From: Candidatus Omnitrophota bacterium
GTDB taxonomy: Bacteria > Omnitrophota > Gorgyraeia > Zapsychrales > Zapsychraceae
NCBI GenBank assembly: GCA_020430005.1
Contig: JAGQKQ010000046.1
Location: 1-10,891, forward strand
DNA length: 10,891 nt
Direction of reading: 5' to 3'
The position numbers and the translations under genes were made by a program. The notes under the pieces were generated by a model. That model did not search any database. It was not told where the DNA came from and worked only from the letters and a program-made list of their open reading frames with translations. Numbering within the stretch: position 1 is the first letter of the stretch; every line of letters begins with the position of its first letter. Of the stretch, positions 1 to 7,816 are shown piece after piece.

Positions 1-34
1 AACCTTTATATCATTCCAAATAGAAGTTTAAACA

Positions 35-958
35 ATGAAGAAAATTACAGTCGGTGTCGATGTTGGCGGGACTAATGTTAAGTTAGGTCTGGTTAACCGT
101 TCCGGAAAAATTATTGCCCGAAGTCGTTTGGTTACAAAGGATTTTATCCAGAGTAAAACGAAATTGACCAAAGCTCTTGTGGCGGCGATCAATGATTTGA
201 TCGCGGTGAATGGTTTTAAAAAGAGCGAGGTGACAGGTGTCGGGATCGGCCTCCCCGGTTTAATTAATACGGAAAAAGGTATTGTTACGGTTCTCCCCAA
301 TATACCTGGATGGCGAAATGTTCCTTTAAAAAAGGTTTTGCGCGATAAACTGAAATTGCCTGTGTATATTGAAAACGATGTGAACATGATCACATTAGGG
401 GAATGGAAATACGGTGCCGGTAAAGGTTCCAAAAATATGATCTGTATGACCCTTGGTACCGGAGTTGGCAGCGGGTTGGTTTTGGAGAATCGTCTTTATC
501 GGGGTGAAGGTTTTGCAGCGGGCGAACTAGGTCATGTCCCGTTAAATGAAAAAGGTCCGGCTTGTAACTGCGGCGGGATCGCGTGTTTCGAACGGTATGT
601 CGGTAATAAATATCTTTCCCAAAAAGCTTCAAAACTTTTTAAAAAGAAAATGCAGCCGCATGATGTTCACTTTTTGGCCAAATCCGGGAATAAAAAGGCG
701 TTGAAGTTTTGGCAGGACATTGGCGGGCGTGTCGGAAACGGACTGGTCGGTGTTGTTAACCTTTTAAACCCCAGTTTGATTGTCGTCGGGGGTGGTGTTT
801 CCAACAATCTTGTTTTTATGAAGAAAAGTATTATGGATGTCATTCATCAAAGAGCCATGCCGGTTCAATCTAAAACAGTTAAAATTGTCCGGGCCAAGCT
901 GGCGGATGATGCCGGTATTATCGGAGCTCAGGTGCTGGTTAATGAAAAACGTGTTTAA
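35..958 (+). CDS. glk: ROK-family glucokinase / sugar kinase
   Basis: This 307-residue protein is a ROK-family sugar kinase, most likely a cytoplasmic glucokinase making glucose-6-phosphate from glucose and ATP. The N-terminal phosphate-binding motif DVGGTN is at residues 9-14. The sugar-binding and catalytic END triplet is at 113-115 (Asp115 is the expected base). The second phosphate loop GTGVGSG is at 141-147, and ELGH at 164-167 is followed by the ROK zinc motif with Cys177, Cys179, Cys184 and Glu186; His167 is the fourth expected metal ligand. A late NPSLIVVGGG segment closes the ATP site. There is no N-terminal helix-turn-helix, so it is an enzyme rather than a ROK repressor. Length is normal for the family. 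The Shine-Dalgarno is weak (AGAAG at 22-26). Its 3' end overlaps lptD by 17 bp. Glucose specificity is inferred; another hexose or an N-acetylhexosamine is possible. Confidence 0.88.
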   Translation: MKKITVGVDVGGTNVKLGLVNRSGKIIARSRLVTKDFIQSKTKLTKALVAAINDLIAVNGFKKSEVTGVGIGLPGLINTEKGIVTVLPNIPGWRNVPLKKVLRDKLKLPVYIENDVNMITLGEWKYGAGKGSKNMICMTLGTGVGSGLVLENRLYRGEGFAAGELGHVPLNEKGPACNCGGIACFERYVGNKYLSQKASKLFKKKMQPHDVHFLAKSGNKKALKFWQDIGGRVGNGLVGVVNLLNPSLIVVGGGVSNNLVFMKKSIMDVIHQRAMPVQSKTVKIVRAKLADDAGIIGAQVLVNEKRV

Positions 959-3053
959 TCGCAATAATACCCTTATCGGTTTTATGATATTAGCTGTTGT
1001 GCTGGTATTTTCTGCCAAAAGCTATGCACAGACTAATGGCAGTAAGGTTGAATTAAATGGCGATATTGTCGAATACTCCGCTGACGGGCAAACCGTCACA
1101 GCTACGGGAAATGTTTTGGTTAAAAGCAACGGAACCTTGCTTTACTGCGATAAAGTGGATTTTTCCCGAAAAACAAATATCGCACATGCCAGAGGAAATG
1201 TCCGTTTGGTTTCTAATCAGGGAGAAATTACCGGCGACCGTATCACATTCGACTTTGAGACCATGACCGGCGATTTTAACGGCGCGCGTATTATGGCAAA
1301 GCCTTATTACGGTTATGCCAATACTGTCGGAAAAGTGGACGAAAACACAATTGTTATGCGTGACGGTTATGTAACGACCAGTGACTGGGATAAGCCGGAA
1401 TACCGTTTGGCTTCCAAGAAAATTGATGTTTATCCCGGAGATAAATTAGTAGCCCGCGGGGTAAAGCTTTATTTAGGTTCTGTTCCTGTGATGTACTTGC
1501 CTCGTCTTACCCAAAGCCTTAAAGATAAAAAACCCTGGGTCATTTTTACACCCGGTTATGACAAAGACTGGGGAGCCTTTTTATTATCTGAATGGCGTTA
1601 TTACGTCAGCGATAATCTCAAAGGAAGTGTGCATCTGGATTATCGTGAACGCAAAGATTTTGCTTCAGGATTTGATGTGAAATACAATTCCAAAGACTGG
1701 GGAGAGGGTATTGTTAAAACGTATTATATGAATGAGCGCGATATTGGAGAGCGGCATTTGTATGAAGATGCTTTAACCCCGACGGTGGAGGATGAACGGT
1801 ATAAGGTAGAATGGCGGCACAAATGGGATGTTGATCCAAGAACCAGTATGATTGGGCAGTATTATCTGCTCAGCGATAATCAATTCTTGAAAGATTATTT
1901 TGAACGGGAGCATGATGACGATTCCAATCCGGATACGTTTTTCTTGGCAACGCATGCGCTGCCGTTTGCGACACTCAGTTTACGTTCTGATGTCAGGGTG
2001 AATCGTTTTGAGTCAAAGGTCGAGCGTCTTCCGGAAATCGCTTTTGACGTGCCGAATAAAGAAATTTATGACACAGGTGTCTATCTTAAAAGTGAAACAA
2101 CATATTCCAATCTTACCAAGAAATTTCCTTCACCAACCGAAGTTCGTCTAAACACTATGCGTCTGGATTCTGTGAATGAAATATCTTATCCCATGAAAGT
2201 CGCGATCTTTGAGTTTACACCGTTTGTAGGCGGGCGCAACACGTATTACAGTAAAACCGTTGATGAGGGTAATTATAATTCGGTTCGTGGCTTGTTTACG
2301 GCTGGAGGTTCAGTTCAAACAAAATTTTATAAGACATTTGATATTCATATTCAAAAATGGGGATTAGATATTAATCGGTTGCGTCATATTATCACGCCTT
2401 CCGTTCATCATCGTTTTACGAGTGAACCAACGCTGGGAGCTTCGGAAATCGGACAGTTTGATGCGATTGATGGCTTGGATAACGGCCATAAAATAACATT
2501 TCAGTTGGAAAATAAATTACAAACAAAACGAAATGGACAAACTGTTGAGCTTATGCGATCGGTTGTATCCAGTGATTTCGGCCTTAAAGAAGATCCGGGT
2601 AATGCCGGTTTTCGTCAGGTTGAGTTGGATACGGATTTCCGTCCGGTCGATTGGTTAACCTTGTATTTTGACTCCGTTTATGATACAACTAGGGACCATT
2701 TGAGTACCTTTAACTTTGATCTCTATATCAATGGTCAGGACAAGTGGAAACTGGGCATTGGTAAGCGTTTTAACCGGGATGTTGATGATCTGTTAACGAC
2801 AGACTTCCAGTATATGATTAATCCCAAATGGGCGTTCCGTGCGTATGAGCGTTTTGACCTGGATCAGGGCAAATTAAAGGAGCAGGAATATACCCTTATA
2901 CGGGACTTGCATTCCTGGGAAATGGAGCTAAACTTTAATGATACTAAAGGGGAAGGAAGCGAGATCTGGATGTTGTTCCGATTAAAGGCTTTCCCGGAAA
3001 TCGGTATTGATGCCGGAACCAGCTTTAACCGTAAACGCAGCGGTTCCGATTAA
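942..3053 (+). CDS. lptD: LPS-assembly outer-membrane protein LptD
   Basis: This 703-residue protein matches LptD (OstA/Imp), the outer-membrane beta-barrel that inserts lipopolysaccharide into the outer leaflet. The ATG at 942 is chosen over an upstream in-frame ATG at 837. It gives a proper signal peptide: a basic start, a hydrophobic core at about residues 11-24, and an SYA cleavage site before Gln30. The upstream start would put 35 non-signal residues in front of it. AGGTG at 930-934 is a plausible ribosome binding site. Residues ~33-125 form an OstA/LptA-like beta-jellyroll (NGDIVEYSADGQTVTATGNV, then repeated strands). Next comes the LptD segment ending in the GSVPVMYLPRL motif, and then a long barrel of alternating aromatic/polar strands. 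The mature protein has a single cysteine, Cys69, so the disulfides of the E. coli protein cannot form. At 703 residues it is somewhat shorter than E. coli LptD (784). Confidence 0.87.
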   Translation: MKNVFNRNNTLIGFMILAVVLVFSAKSYAQTNGSKVELNGDIVEYSADGQTVTATGNVLVKSNGTLLYCDKVDFSRKTNIAHARGNVRLVSNQGEITGDRITFDFETMTGDFNGARIMAKPYYGYANTVGKVDENTIVMRDGYVTTSDWDKPEYRLASKKIDVYPGDKLVARGVKLYLGSVPVMYLPRLTQSLKDKKPWVIFTPGYDKDWGAFLLSEWRYYVSDNLKGSVHLDYRERKDFASGFDVKYNSKDWGEGIVKTYYMNERDIGERHLYEDALTPTVEDERYKVEWRHKWDVDPRTSMIGQYYLLSDNQFLKDYFEREHDDDSNPDTFFLATHALPFATLSLRSDVRVNRFESKVERLPEIAFDVPNKEIYDTGVYLKSETTYSNLTKKFPSPTEVRLNTMRLDSVNEISYPMKVAIFEFTPFVGGRNTYYSKTVDEGNYNSVRGLFTAGGSVQTKFYKTFDIHIQKWGLDINRLRHIITPSVHHRFTSEPTLGASEIGQFDAIDGLDNGHKITFQLENKLQTKRNGQTVELMRSVVSSDFGLKEDPGNAGFRQVELDTDFRPVDWLTLYFDSVYDTTRDHLSTFNFDLYINGQDKWKLGIGKRFNRDVDDLLTTDFQYMINPKWAFRAYERFDLDQGKLKEQEYTLIRDLHSWEMELNFNDTKGEGSEIWMLFRLKAFPEIGIDAGTSFNRKRSGSD

Positions 3054-3057
3054 TTTT

Positions 3058-3086
3058 TTGAGAGCAGGATAAAGATTTTATATAAA
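3058..3086 (+). promoter_or_regulatory. sigma70-like promoter for the nucleotide-sugar operon
   Basis: TTGAGA at 3058-3063 (5 of 6 with the consensus -35) and TATAAA at 3081-3086 (5 of 6 with the consensus -10) are separated by exactly 17 bp. Transcription would start near 3092-3094, about 100 bp before the GTG of the UDP-glucose dehydrogenase gene. It sits immediately after the lptD stop, in the only substantial gap of the left half, which supports a new transcription unit starting here. Use of this promoter is inferred from the sequence only. Confidence 0.55.
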
Positions 3087-3145
3087 AGCTTTCCCTGCAG
3101 CAAGTTATGATAATTATAACAAGCAAAAAGGGGAAAGTTTTTCTG
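3084..3145 (+). terminator. compound stem-loop with T-tract after lptD, possible intrinsic terminator
   Basis: Positions 3084-3095 pair with 3131-3142 to give a 12-bp stem (CTTTCCC with GGGAAAG plus A:T pairs and one G:U). The 35-nt loop holds a second small hairpin, GTTAT at 3104-3108 with ATAAC at 3116-3120. The descending arm ends in TTTTT, and another T-run follows at 3146-3150. A stem running into T-runs fits an intrinsic terminator for read-through from glk-lptD, though the large loop is not typical. Confidence 0.45.
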
Positions 3146-3154
3146 TTTTTGCTT
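3121..3154 (+). promoter_or_regulatory. alternative leader hairpin upstream of ugd
   Basis: AAGCAAAAA at 3121-3129 is a perfect 9-bp inverted match to TTTTTGCTT at 3146-3154, around a 16-nt loop. It interleaves with the 12-bp stem whose arms are 3084-3095 and 3131-3142, so the two helices are mutually exclusive or pseudoknotted. Any regulatory role is inference; the stem is A/T-rich and of modest strength. Confidence 0.35.
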
Positions 3155-3179
3155 TTAATTGTTTCAGGCTTTAAGTATG

Positions 3180-3186
3180 AAAGGAG
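3180..3186 (+). promoter_or_regulatory. ribosome binding site fixing the GTG start of ugd
   Basis: AAAGGAG lies 6 nt before the GTG at 3193. This is a near-ideal Shine-Dalgarno and identifies GTG as the start, which in turn puts the GxGxxG motif at the usual distance from the N-terminus. Confidence 0.8.
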
Positions 3187-3192
3187 TCAGTT

Positions 3193-4509
3193 GTGAATAT
3201 TGCTATTGTTGGGGCAGGGTATGTCGGACTTGTCACGGGTGTATGTTTAGCGGATATCGGACATCATGTTACGTGCGTTGATATTGATCGTGATAAAATC
3301 GCCAAGCTTAAAAAGGCTATCATCCCGATTTATGAACCGGGCTTAGAGGATCTTATTAAGAAGAATATTAAGAAGAAAAGGCTCAATTTTTCGACATCTA
3401 TTAAAGAAGCTTCGAAAGACGCAACGGCTATTTTTATTGCTGTAGGAACACCTTCCAAGAAAAACGGGGATGCCGATTTAACCTATGTGGAAAATGTGGC
3501 GCGTGAAATTGCGTTAACCATGGATTCTTATAAGCTGGTTATCGAAAAATCTACTGTTCCTGCCGAAACCGGCAAGAAAGTGGAGCGAACAATCCGCCTC
3601 AATTTGCCGGCCAAATTAAAGAAAAGCAAAGAGCCTGTGTTTGATGTGGCCTCCAACCCGGAGTTTTTGCGGGAAGGATCGGCGATCAGTGATTTCATGA
3701 ATCCAGACCGTGTTGTTATTGGTGTGGAATCGAAAAAAGCAGAAAAGATTTTAAGAGAAATTTATAAGCCGCTAAAACCGAAAATGGTGGTGACAAATAT
3801 CAATTCCGCGGAGTTAATCAAACACGCGTCAAATTCTTTCCTGGCGACAAAGATTTCTTTCGCCAACGCGCTGTCCCAAATTTGTGACAAGGTCGGGGCG
3901 GATGTTTTGAAGGTTGCGGAGGGGATGGGATATGACAAGCGTATCGGCCGCGCGTTTTTAAATGCCGGTGTCGGTTACGGAGGAAGTTGTTTTCCGAAGG
4001 ATGTCGACGCATTCGTCCGTTTGAGCGAAAAGAGCGGTTATGATTTTCGTTTACTAAGAGAGGTGCGTAATATTAATGAAGAACAGAAATCTTCTTTTCT
4101 TCATTTGATTGAAGACAAATTATGGATTGTTAAAAATAAAACCATCGGTGTATTGGGTTTGGCTTTTAAGCCGGATACAGACGATATGCGTTCAGCACCG
4201 TCAATTGATATTATTAAGGCTTTGCAGGCCGAAGGAGCCAAGATTAAGGCGTATGATCCCGAAGCAACGGAAAATGCGAAGAGAATTTTTAAAAGCGTCA
4301 CTTACTGTAAAAATCCGTATGAAGCTGTTAAAGGGTGTGACGCCGTTCTTTTACTTACAGAGTGGGAAGAGTTTAAGAAATTAGATTTCAAAAAGATGAA
4401 GACAGCCATGCGACAGCCGATCCTTTTTGACGGTCGCAATTTATATCATGACTACCATCTTGAACAATTCGGTTTTGAATATTACGGAATTGGTCGGGGA
4501 GATTTATAA
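3193..4509 (+). CDS. ugd: UDP-glucose 6-dehydrogenase
   Basis: This cytoplasmic enzyme of 438 residues oxidises UDP-glucose twice with NAD+ to UDP-glucuronate. The Rossmann glycine motif GAGYVG is at 7-12, followed by the cofactor-selecting acidic strand VDID. Also visible are the EKSTVPAETG segment (118-127), NPEFLREG at 155-162, the active-site helix ELIKHASNS with Lys210 and Asn214, and the catalytic thiol Cys266 in GYGGSCFPKD. The C-terminal UDP-binding domain opens with GLAFKPDTDDMRSAPS. All key residues are present and the length is typical of the TuaD/Ugd group. The GTG start is backed by a strong ribosome binding site. Two bases separate it from the next gene, and its product is the expected substrate of the decarboxylase two genes downstream. 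It should therefore be the committed step of this cassette. Confidence 0.95.
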   Translation: MNIAIVGAGYVGLVTGVCLADIGHHVTCVDIDRDKIAKLKKAIIPIYEPGLEDLIKKNIKKKRLNFSTSIKEASKDATAIFIAVGTPSKKNGDADLTYVENVAREIALTMDSYKLVIEKSTVPAETGKKVERTIRLNLPAKLKKSKEPVFDVASNPEFLREGSAISDFMNPDRVVIGVESKKAEKILREIYKPLKPKMVVTNINSAELIKHASNSFLATKISFANALSQICDKVGADVLKVAEGMGYDKRIGRAFLNAGVGYGGSCFPKDVDAFVRLSEKSGYDFRLLREVRNINEEQKSSFLHLIEDKLWIVKNKTIGVLGLAFKPDTDDMRSAPSIDIIKALQAEGAKIKAYDPEATENAKRIFKSVTYCKNPYEAVKGCDAVLLLTEWEEFKKLDFKKMKTAMRQPILFDGRNLYHDYHLEQFGFEYYGIGRGDL

Positions 4510-4511
4510 GA

Positions 4512-5810
4512 ATGTCAATACTTAAGCAGAAGATTAATAATAAAAAGGCGAAGATTGCAGTAATAGGTTTGGGTTATGTCGGATTGCCGTTGGCGGTGAA
4601 ATTTGCCAAAGCGGGTTACAGTGTTTTCGGTGTGGATAAAGACACGGACCGTGTTGAAAAAATTCAGAAAAAAGTTACCTATATCCTCGATGTTCCGAAA
4701 GAGGAACTAGCGTCTGTGGTTAATAAAAAGAGGCTGCAGGCCACGACTGATTTTCAGGTTTTGCAGGATATGGATGTCATGATTATCTGTGTGCCGACGC
4801 CGCTGAAGCGCAAATACACACCCGACGTCACATACATATTGAGCGCTGTCCGTACGATTGCCAAATATATGAAAAAAGACTCTCTCATTATTCTGGAAAG
4901 TACTACTTATCCGGGAACGACTGAAGAAATGATTCTGCCGGAGTTGACGAAAAAGGGACATGCGCTTGATAAAGATTTCTTTCTTTCTTTCTCGCCGGAA
5001 CGGATTGATCCCGGTAACAAGAAGTATGATGTTACACGCATTCCGAAAGTCGTGGGAGGGTTGACACCCAAAAGCGGGGCTTTGACAAAATCTCTTTATG
5101 AAAAAGTTATTAAGCAAATTCATCTTGTCAGTTCGGCTAAAGCAGCAGAAATGACAAAACTCCTCGAAAATTCATTCCGCATTATTAATATTGGCTGGAT
5201 TAATGAAGTCGCGTTGATGTGTCATCATATGGGTATTGATGTTTGGGAAGTTATTAAGGCAGCCGATACAAAGCCGTTCGGGTTCATGCCGTTTTATCCT
5301 GGTCTTGGTGTCGGCGGGCATTGCATTCCGGATGATCCGTTGTATTTATATTGGAAGGCCCGTCATCATGGATTCAGTTCCAAGTATATTAAACTTTCTG
5401 CCGACACGAATTCAGCCATGCCGGCTTATGCCATTGAACGGTTGAAGGATGTCTTAAAAACAAAAAATAAAACCTTAAAGAACGCCAGGATTTTAATTAT
5501 CGGTGCCACTTATAAAAAAGATGTTAAAGACCTTCGTAAATCTCCGTCGCTGACACTGATAGAATTGTTACAGAATAAAAAAGTGAAGGTTGATTACCAT
5601 GACCCGATTATTCCGTATCTGGAAATTGGAACCATTCATCAAAAGTCCGTACCGCTGACACCGGCCAATATAAAGAAATATGATTGTGTGGTTATTGCCG
5701 TTGATCATACGAAAGTTAATTTCAATATGATTTACAACAATGCCAAATTGATTTTTGATATTAAAAATATTTATGAAAAGAAACCGCATAAGAAGGTTGT
5801 GAAGTTATAA
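4512..5810 (+). CDS. wbpA: UDP-N-acetyl-D-glucosamine 6-dehydrogenase, WbpA-like
   Basis: This second nucleotide-sugar dehydrogenase of 432 residues is paralogous to the preceding gene but belongs to the WbpA/TviB/WecC side of the family. It would oxidise the C6 of UDP-GlcNAc (or UDP-GalNAc) to the uronic acid. Motifs are GLGYVG at 19-24, ESTTYPGTTEE (129-139), SPERIDPGN at 161-169, the AAEMTKLLENSFR helix with Lys216, and catalytic Cys271 in GVGGHCIPDDP. The C-terminal domain begins GATYKKDVKDLRKSPS. The SPERIDPGN and GHCIP.DP signatures are what separate this group from Ugd. The start is preceded by GGGGAGA at 4496-4502. It is cotranscribed with ugd (2-nt gap) and followed 11 nt later by the decarboxylase gene. 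The family call is firm; the exact N-acetyl sugar is inferred. Confidence 0.85.
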   Translation: MSILKQKINNKKAKIAVIGLGYVGLPLAVKFAKAGYSVFGVDKDTDRVEKIQKKVTYILDVPKEELASVVNKKRLQATTDFQVLQDMDVMIICVPTPLKRKYTPDVTYILSAVRTIAKYMKKDSLIILESTTYPGTTEEMILPELTKKGHALDKDFFLSFSPERIDPGNKKYDVTRIPKVVGGLTPKSGALTKSLYEKVIKQIHLVSSAKAAEMTKLLENSFRIINIGWINEVALMCHHMGIDVWEVIKAADTKPFGFMPFYPGLGVGGHCIPDDPLYLYWKARHHGFSSKYIKLSADTNSAMPAYAIERLKDVLKTKNKTLKNARILIIGATYKKDVKDLRKSPSLTLIELLQNKKVKVDYHDPIIPYLEIGTIHQKSVPLTPANIKKYDCVVIAVDHTKVNFNMIYNNAKLIFDIKNIYEKKPHKKVVKL

Positions 5811-5821
5811 AGGAGCAGGGA

Positions 5822-6760
5822 ATGGCCGGAAAGAAGACAGTTGTTATTACAGGAGGGGCCGGATTTTTAGGAAGTCATTTGTGCGATCAGTTTATCGCTG
5901 ACGGTTTAAAAGTTATCTGTGTCGACAATCTGATAACAGGAAATTTGAATAATATCAAACACCTGGAGAAAAACAAAAGTTTTGAATTTGTAAAGCATGA
6001 TGTTTCCAAGGAAATTAAGCTCCCGGGAAAAGTGGATTATGTTATGCATTTTGCCTCACCGGCCTCACCAGTGGATTATCTGAAATATCCTATCCCGACG
6101 CTGAAAGTCGGTTCTTTAGGAACGCATAATACATTGGGACTGGCGAAATTGAAAAAGGCCCGGTTTTTAATGGCCTCAACATCAGAAGTCTATGGTGACC
6201 CCGAAGTTCATCCGCAAAAGGAAGATTATTGGGGGCACGTGAATCCCGTCGGTCCGCGCGGCTGTTATGATGAAGCCAAACGTTTCGCCGAAGCGATTGT
6301 TATGGGTTATCACCGTTATCATAAAATCGATACCAAGATAGTCCGTATTTTTAACACGTATGGTCCGCGTATGCGGATTAATGACGGCCGGGTTGTGCCG
6401 AACTTTATTTATCAGGCCCTGCACAATAAACCTATTACGGTTTATGGAAAAGGTAATCAGACGCGGTCATTCTGTTATTATTCTGATTTGCGGGATGGAA
6501 TTATTAAATTGCTTTATTCAGATGTGAACACGCCTGTGAATATCGGAAATCCCGGTGAGTTTACGATTCTGGAATTTGCTCAGCTTGTCATCAAAATGTC
6601 GGGAACCAAAAGTAAGATTGTTTACAAACCGCTTCCAACCGACGATCCGAAGCAGAGACAACCGGATATTTCCAAGGCCAAAAAACATTTGAAGTGGAAG
6701 CCGAAAGTTGATCTTGAACAAGGATTAAAAGAGACGATTCAGTGGTTTAAAAATCAATAA
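5822..6760 (+). CDS. uxs: UDP-glucuronate decarboxylase (UDP-xylose synthase)
   Basis: This 312-residue extended SDR converts UDP-glucuronate to UDP-xylose through a bound NAD+ and a 4-keto intermediate. The dinucleotide motif GGAGFLG is at 11-17, with HFASPASPVDY (76-86) after it. The diagnostic UXS block (STSEVYGDPEVHPQ, 119-132) carries Thr120 and Glu122. The GPRGCYDEAKR stretch holds the Tyr149/Lys153 pair. RIFNTYGPRMRINDGRVVPNF and the NIGNPGEFTI segment complete the fold. No transmembrane anchor precedes the catalytic domain, so it is the soluble bacterial form. An AAAGGAG ribosome binding site (5809-5815) sits 6 nt before the ATG and overlaps the previous stop codon. Ugd three genes in total upstream-to-downstream order supplies its substrate, which makes UDP-xylose the clearest product of this operon. 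Confidence 0.93.
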   Translation: MAGKKTVVITGGAGFLGSHLCDQFIADGLKVICVDNLITGNLNNIKHLEKNKSFEFVKHDVSKEIKLPGKVDYVMHFASPASPVDYLKYPIPTLKVGSLGTHNTLGLAKLKKARFLMASTSEVYGDPEVHPQKEDYWGHVNPVGPRGCYDEAKRFAEAIVMGYHRYHKIDTKIVRIFNTYGPRMRINDGRVVPNFIYQALHNKPITVYGKGNQTRSFCYYSDLRDGIIKLLYSDVNTPVNIGNPGEFTILEFAQLVIKMSGTKSKIVYKPLPTDDPKQRQPDISKAKKHLKWKPKVDLEQGLKETIQWFKNQ

Positions 6761-6768
6761 TAAACTCT

Positions 6769-7812
6769 ATGAGAAAATATTTTGGTCTCATCTTGTTCTT
6801 TCTTATATTTGTTGTCACCCTTTTATTGGCGGAAGGGTCTTTCCGTATACTAAACAAAACAGGTATTTTTCATTTTGAGTTTGTTGACGCGCCGGGTAGG
6901 AAAGTAGGGTTATATATGTATGATCCCGACGTTGGTTGGCGGCACCGGCCCAATTTCCAAAGTGAAATAACATGGAAGCATGGTAAAACCGTTGAACAAA
7001 TTAATGAAAGAGGATGGCGTGACAGGATTTATGATTTTAAAAAGAAAGAAGGAGTTTATCGTATTGCGATTATAGGATGTTCAAGAACGTATGGATACGC
7101 GGTCAATGAAGAAGATTCTTATCCGAGTCAGTTAGAAGCTCTTTTAAATGTGGAGCGTGAGGAAAATGTTGAGGTTCTTAATTTCGGTGTGAACGGTTTA
7201 GGTCTCACGCAAATGTATCTTGTCTACGATAAATTTGTCCGTCAGTATGATCCGGACTTAGTGATTTTGCAGTTTTACACTCCAACCGTGTATCGGACGA
7301 TGTTTACAAAGATGTGGGGAACTCAGAAGCCGGCTTTTATTCTGAAAAATGGTACGTTGATATTAAAAAATTATCCGGTTCCTTCCGACAATTTTCGTCC
7401 TTTTGAAACATGGCTTGTGAAACGAAGTCTTTTATACAAGTATATAAAAGAGCAGCTGTTAAGGAGGGAAGAATTTCGCAAGATAGCATATAAGAAAGAA
7501 ATGAGAGATAATAAGAAGGCGCATCAGTTATCATCTGAGATTATCAGGTCTTTTCACTGGAAAGTACAAGACGATAATGCGGATTTTGTTGTTTTTATAT
7601 GGGGAGACAGCGACTATAAATGGCATAAAAAAATTTTAGAGAATGCCGGGGTCAATTTTTTTCGGCTCGAAGACTTTGAGGATAGAAAAAAATGGGAAGA
7701 GAAAGGCGATCTGTCTAATCCTCCTCCAGCAGGTCATTGGTCTGTTACAGGAAATGCTTTTGTGGCTCATTCAATTTCAAACTATTTAAAAGAAAATCAA
7801 CTATTGGAGTGA
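6769..7812 (+). CDS. membrane-anchored SGNH/GDSL-type hydrolase-like protein
   Basis: This is a 347-residue protein with one N-terminal membrane segment (about residues 5-21) or uncleaved signal anchor, placing the rest outside the cytoplasmic membrane. A short YDPDVGWRHRPN module (51-62) precedes an SGNH-hydrolase fold. The nucleophile loop is GCSRTYG with Ser105, replacing the usual GDS. Gly140 and Asn142 in NFGVNGLG, followed by DPDLVILQF, fit the later SGNH blocks. The C-terminal HWSVTGN motif carries His323. The residue three before that histidine, normally the catalytic Asp, is Pro320. Relatives in polysaccharide loci act as esterases, acetyltransferases or scaffolds on glycans. The gene starts 8 nt after the UXS stop with no clear ribosome binding site, so coupling is likely. 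The fold is fairly sure and the activity is not. Confidence 0.7.
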   Translation: MRKYFGLILFFLIFVVTLLLAEGSFRILNKTGIFHFEFVDAPGRKVGLYMYDPDVGWRHRPNFQSEITWKHGKTVEQINERGWRDRIYDFKKKEGVYRIAIIGCSRTYGYAVNEEDSYPSQLEALLNVEREENVEVLNFGVNGLGLTQMYLVYDKFVRQYDPDLVILQFYTPTVYRTMFTKMWGTQKPAFILKNGTLILKNYPVPSDNFRPFETWLVKRSLLYKYIKEQLLRREEFRKIAYKKEMRDNKKAHQLSSEIIRSFHWKVQDDNADFVVFIWGDSDYKWHKKILENAGVNFFRLEDFEDRKKWEEKGDLSNPPPAGHWSVTGNAFVAHSISNYLKENQLLE

Positions 7813-7816
7813 GATA

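Noticed and set aside
28..432. 134-codon open frame on the minus strand
   Set aside because: Antisense to the glucokinase N-terminal half, with no family resemblance.
837..941. Upstream in-frame ATG giving a 738-residue LptD
   Set aside because: It would place 35 polar residues before the signal peptide and overlap glk by over 120 bp; the ATG at 942 starts exactly at a good signal sequence.
3014..3059. CGGAACC/GGTTCCG inverted repeat at the end of lptD as its terminator
   Set aside because: The 7-bp stem has a 21-nt loop and lies inside the coding sequence, with the T-run 5 nt away; the 3084-3142 structure is a better candidate.
4707..5123. 138-codon open frame on the minus strand
   Set aside because: It lies wholly inside the WbpA-like gene, has no recognisable domain and low-complexity composition typical of an antisense shadow frame.
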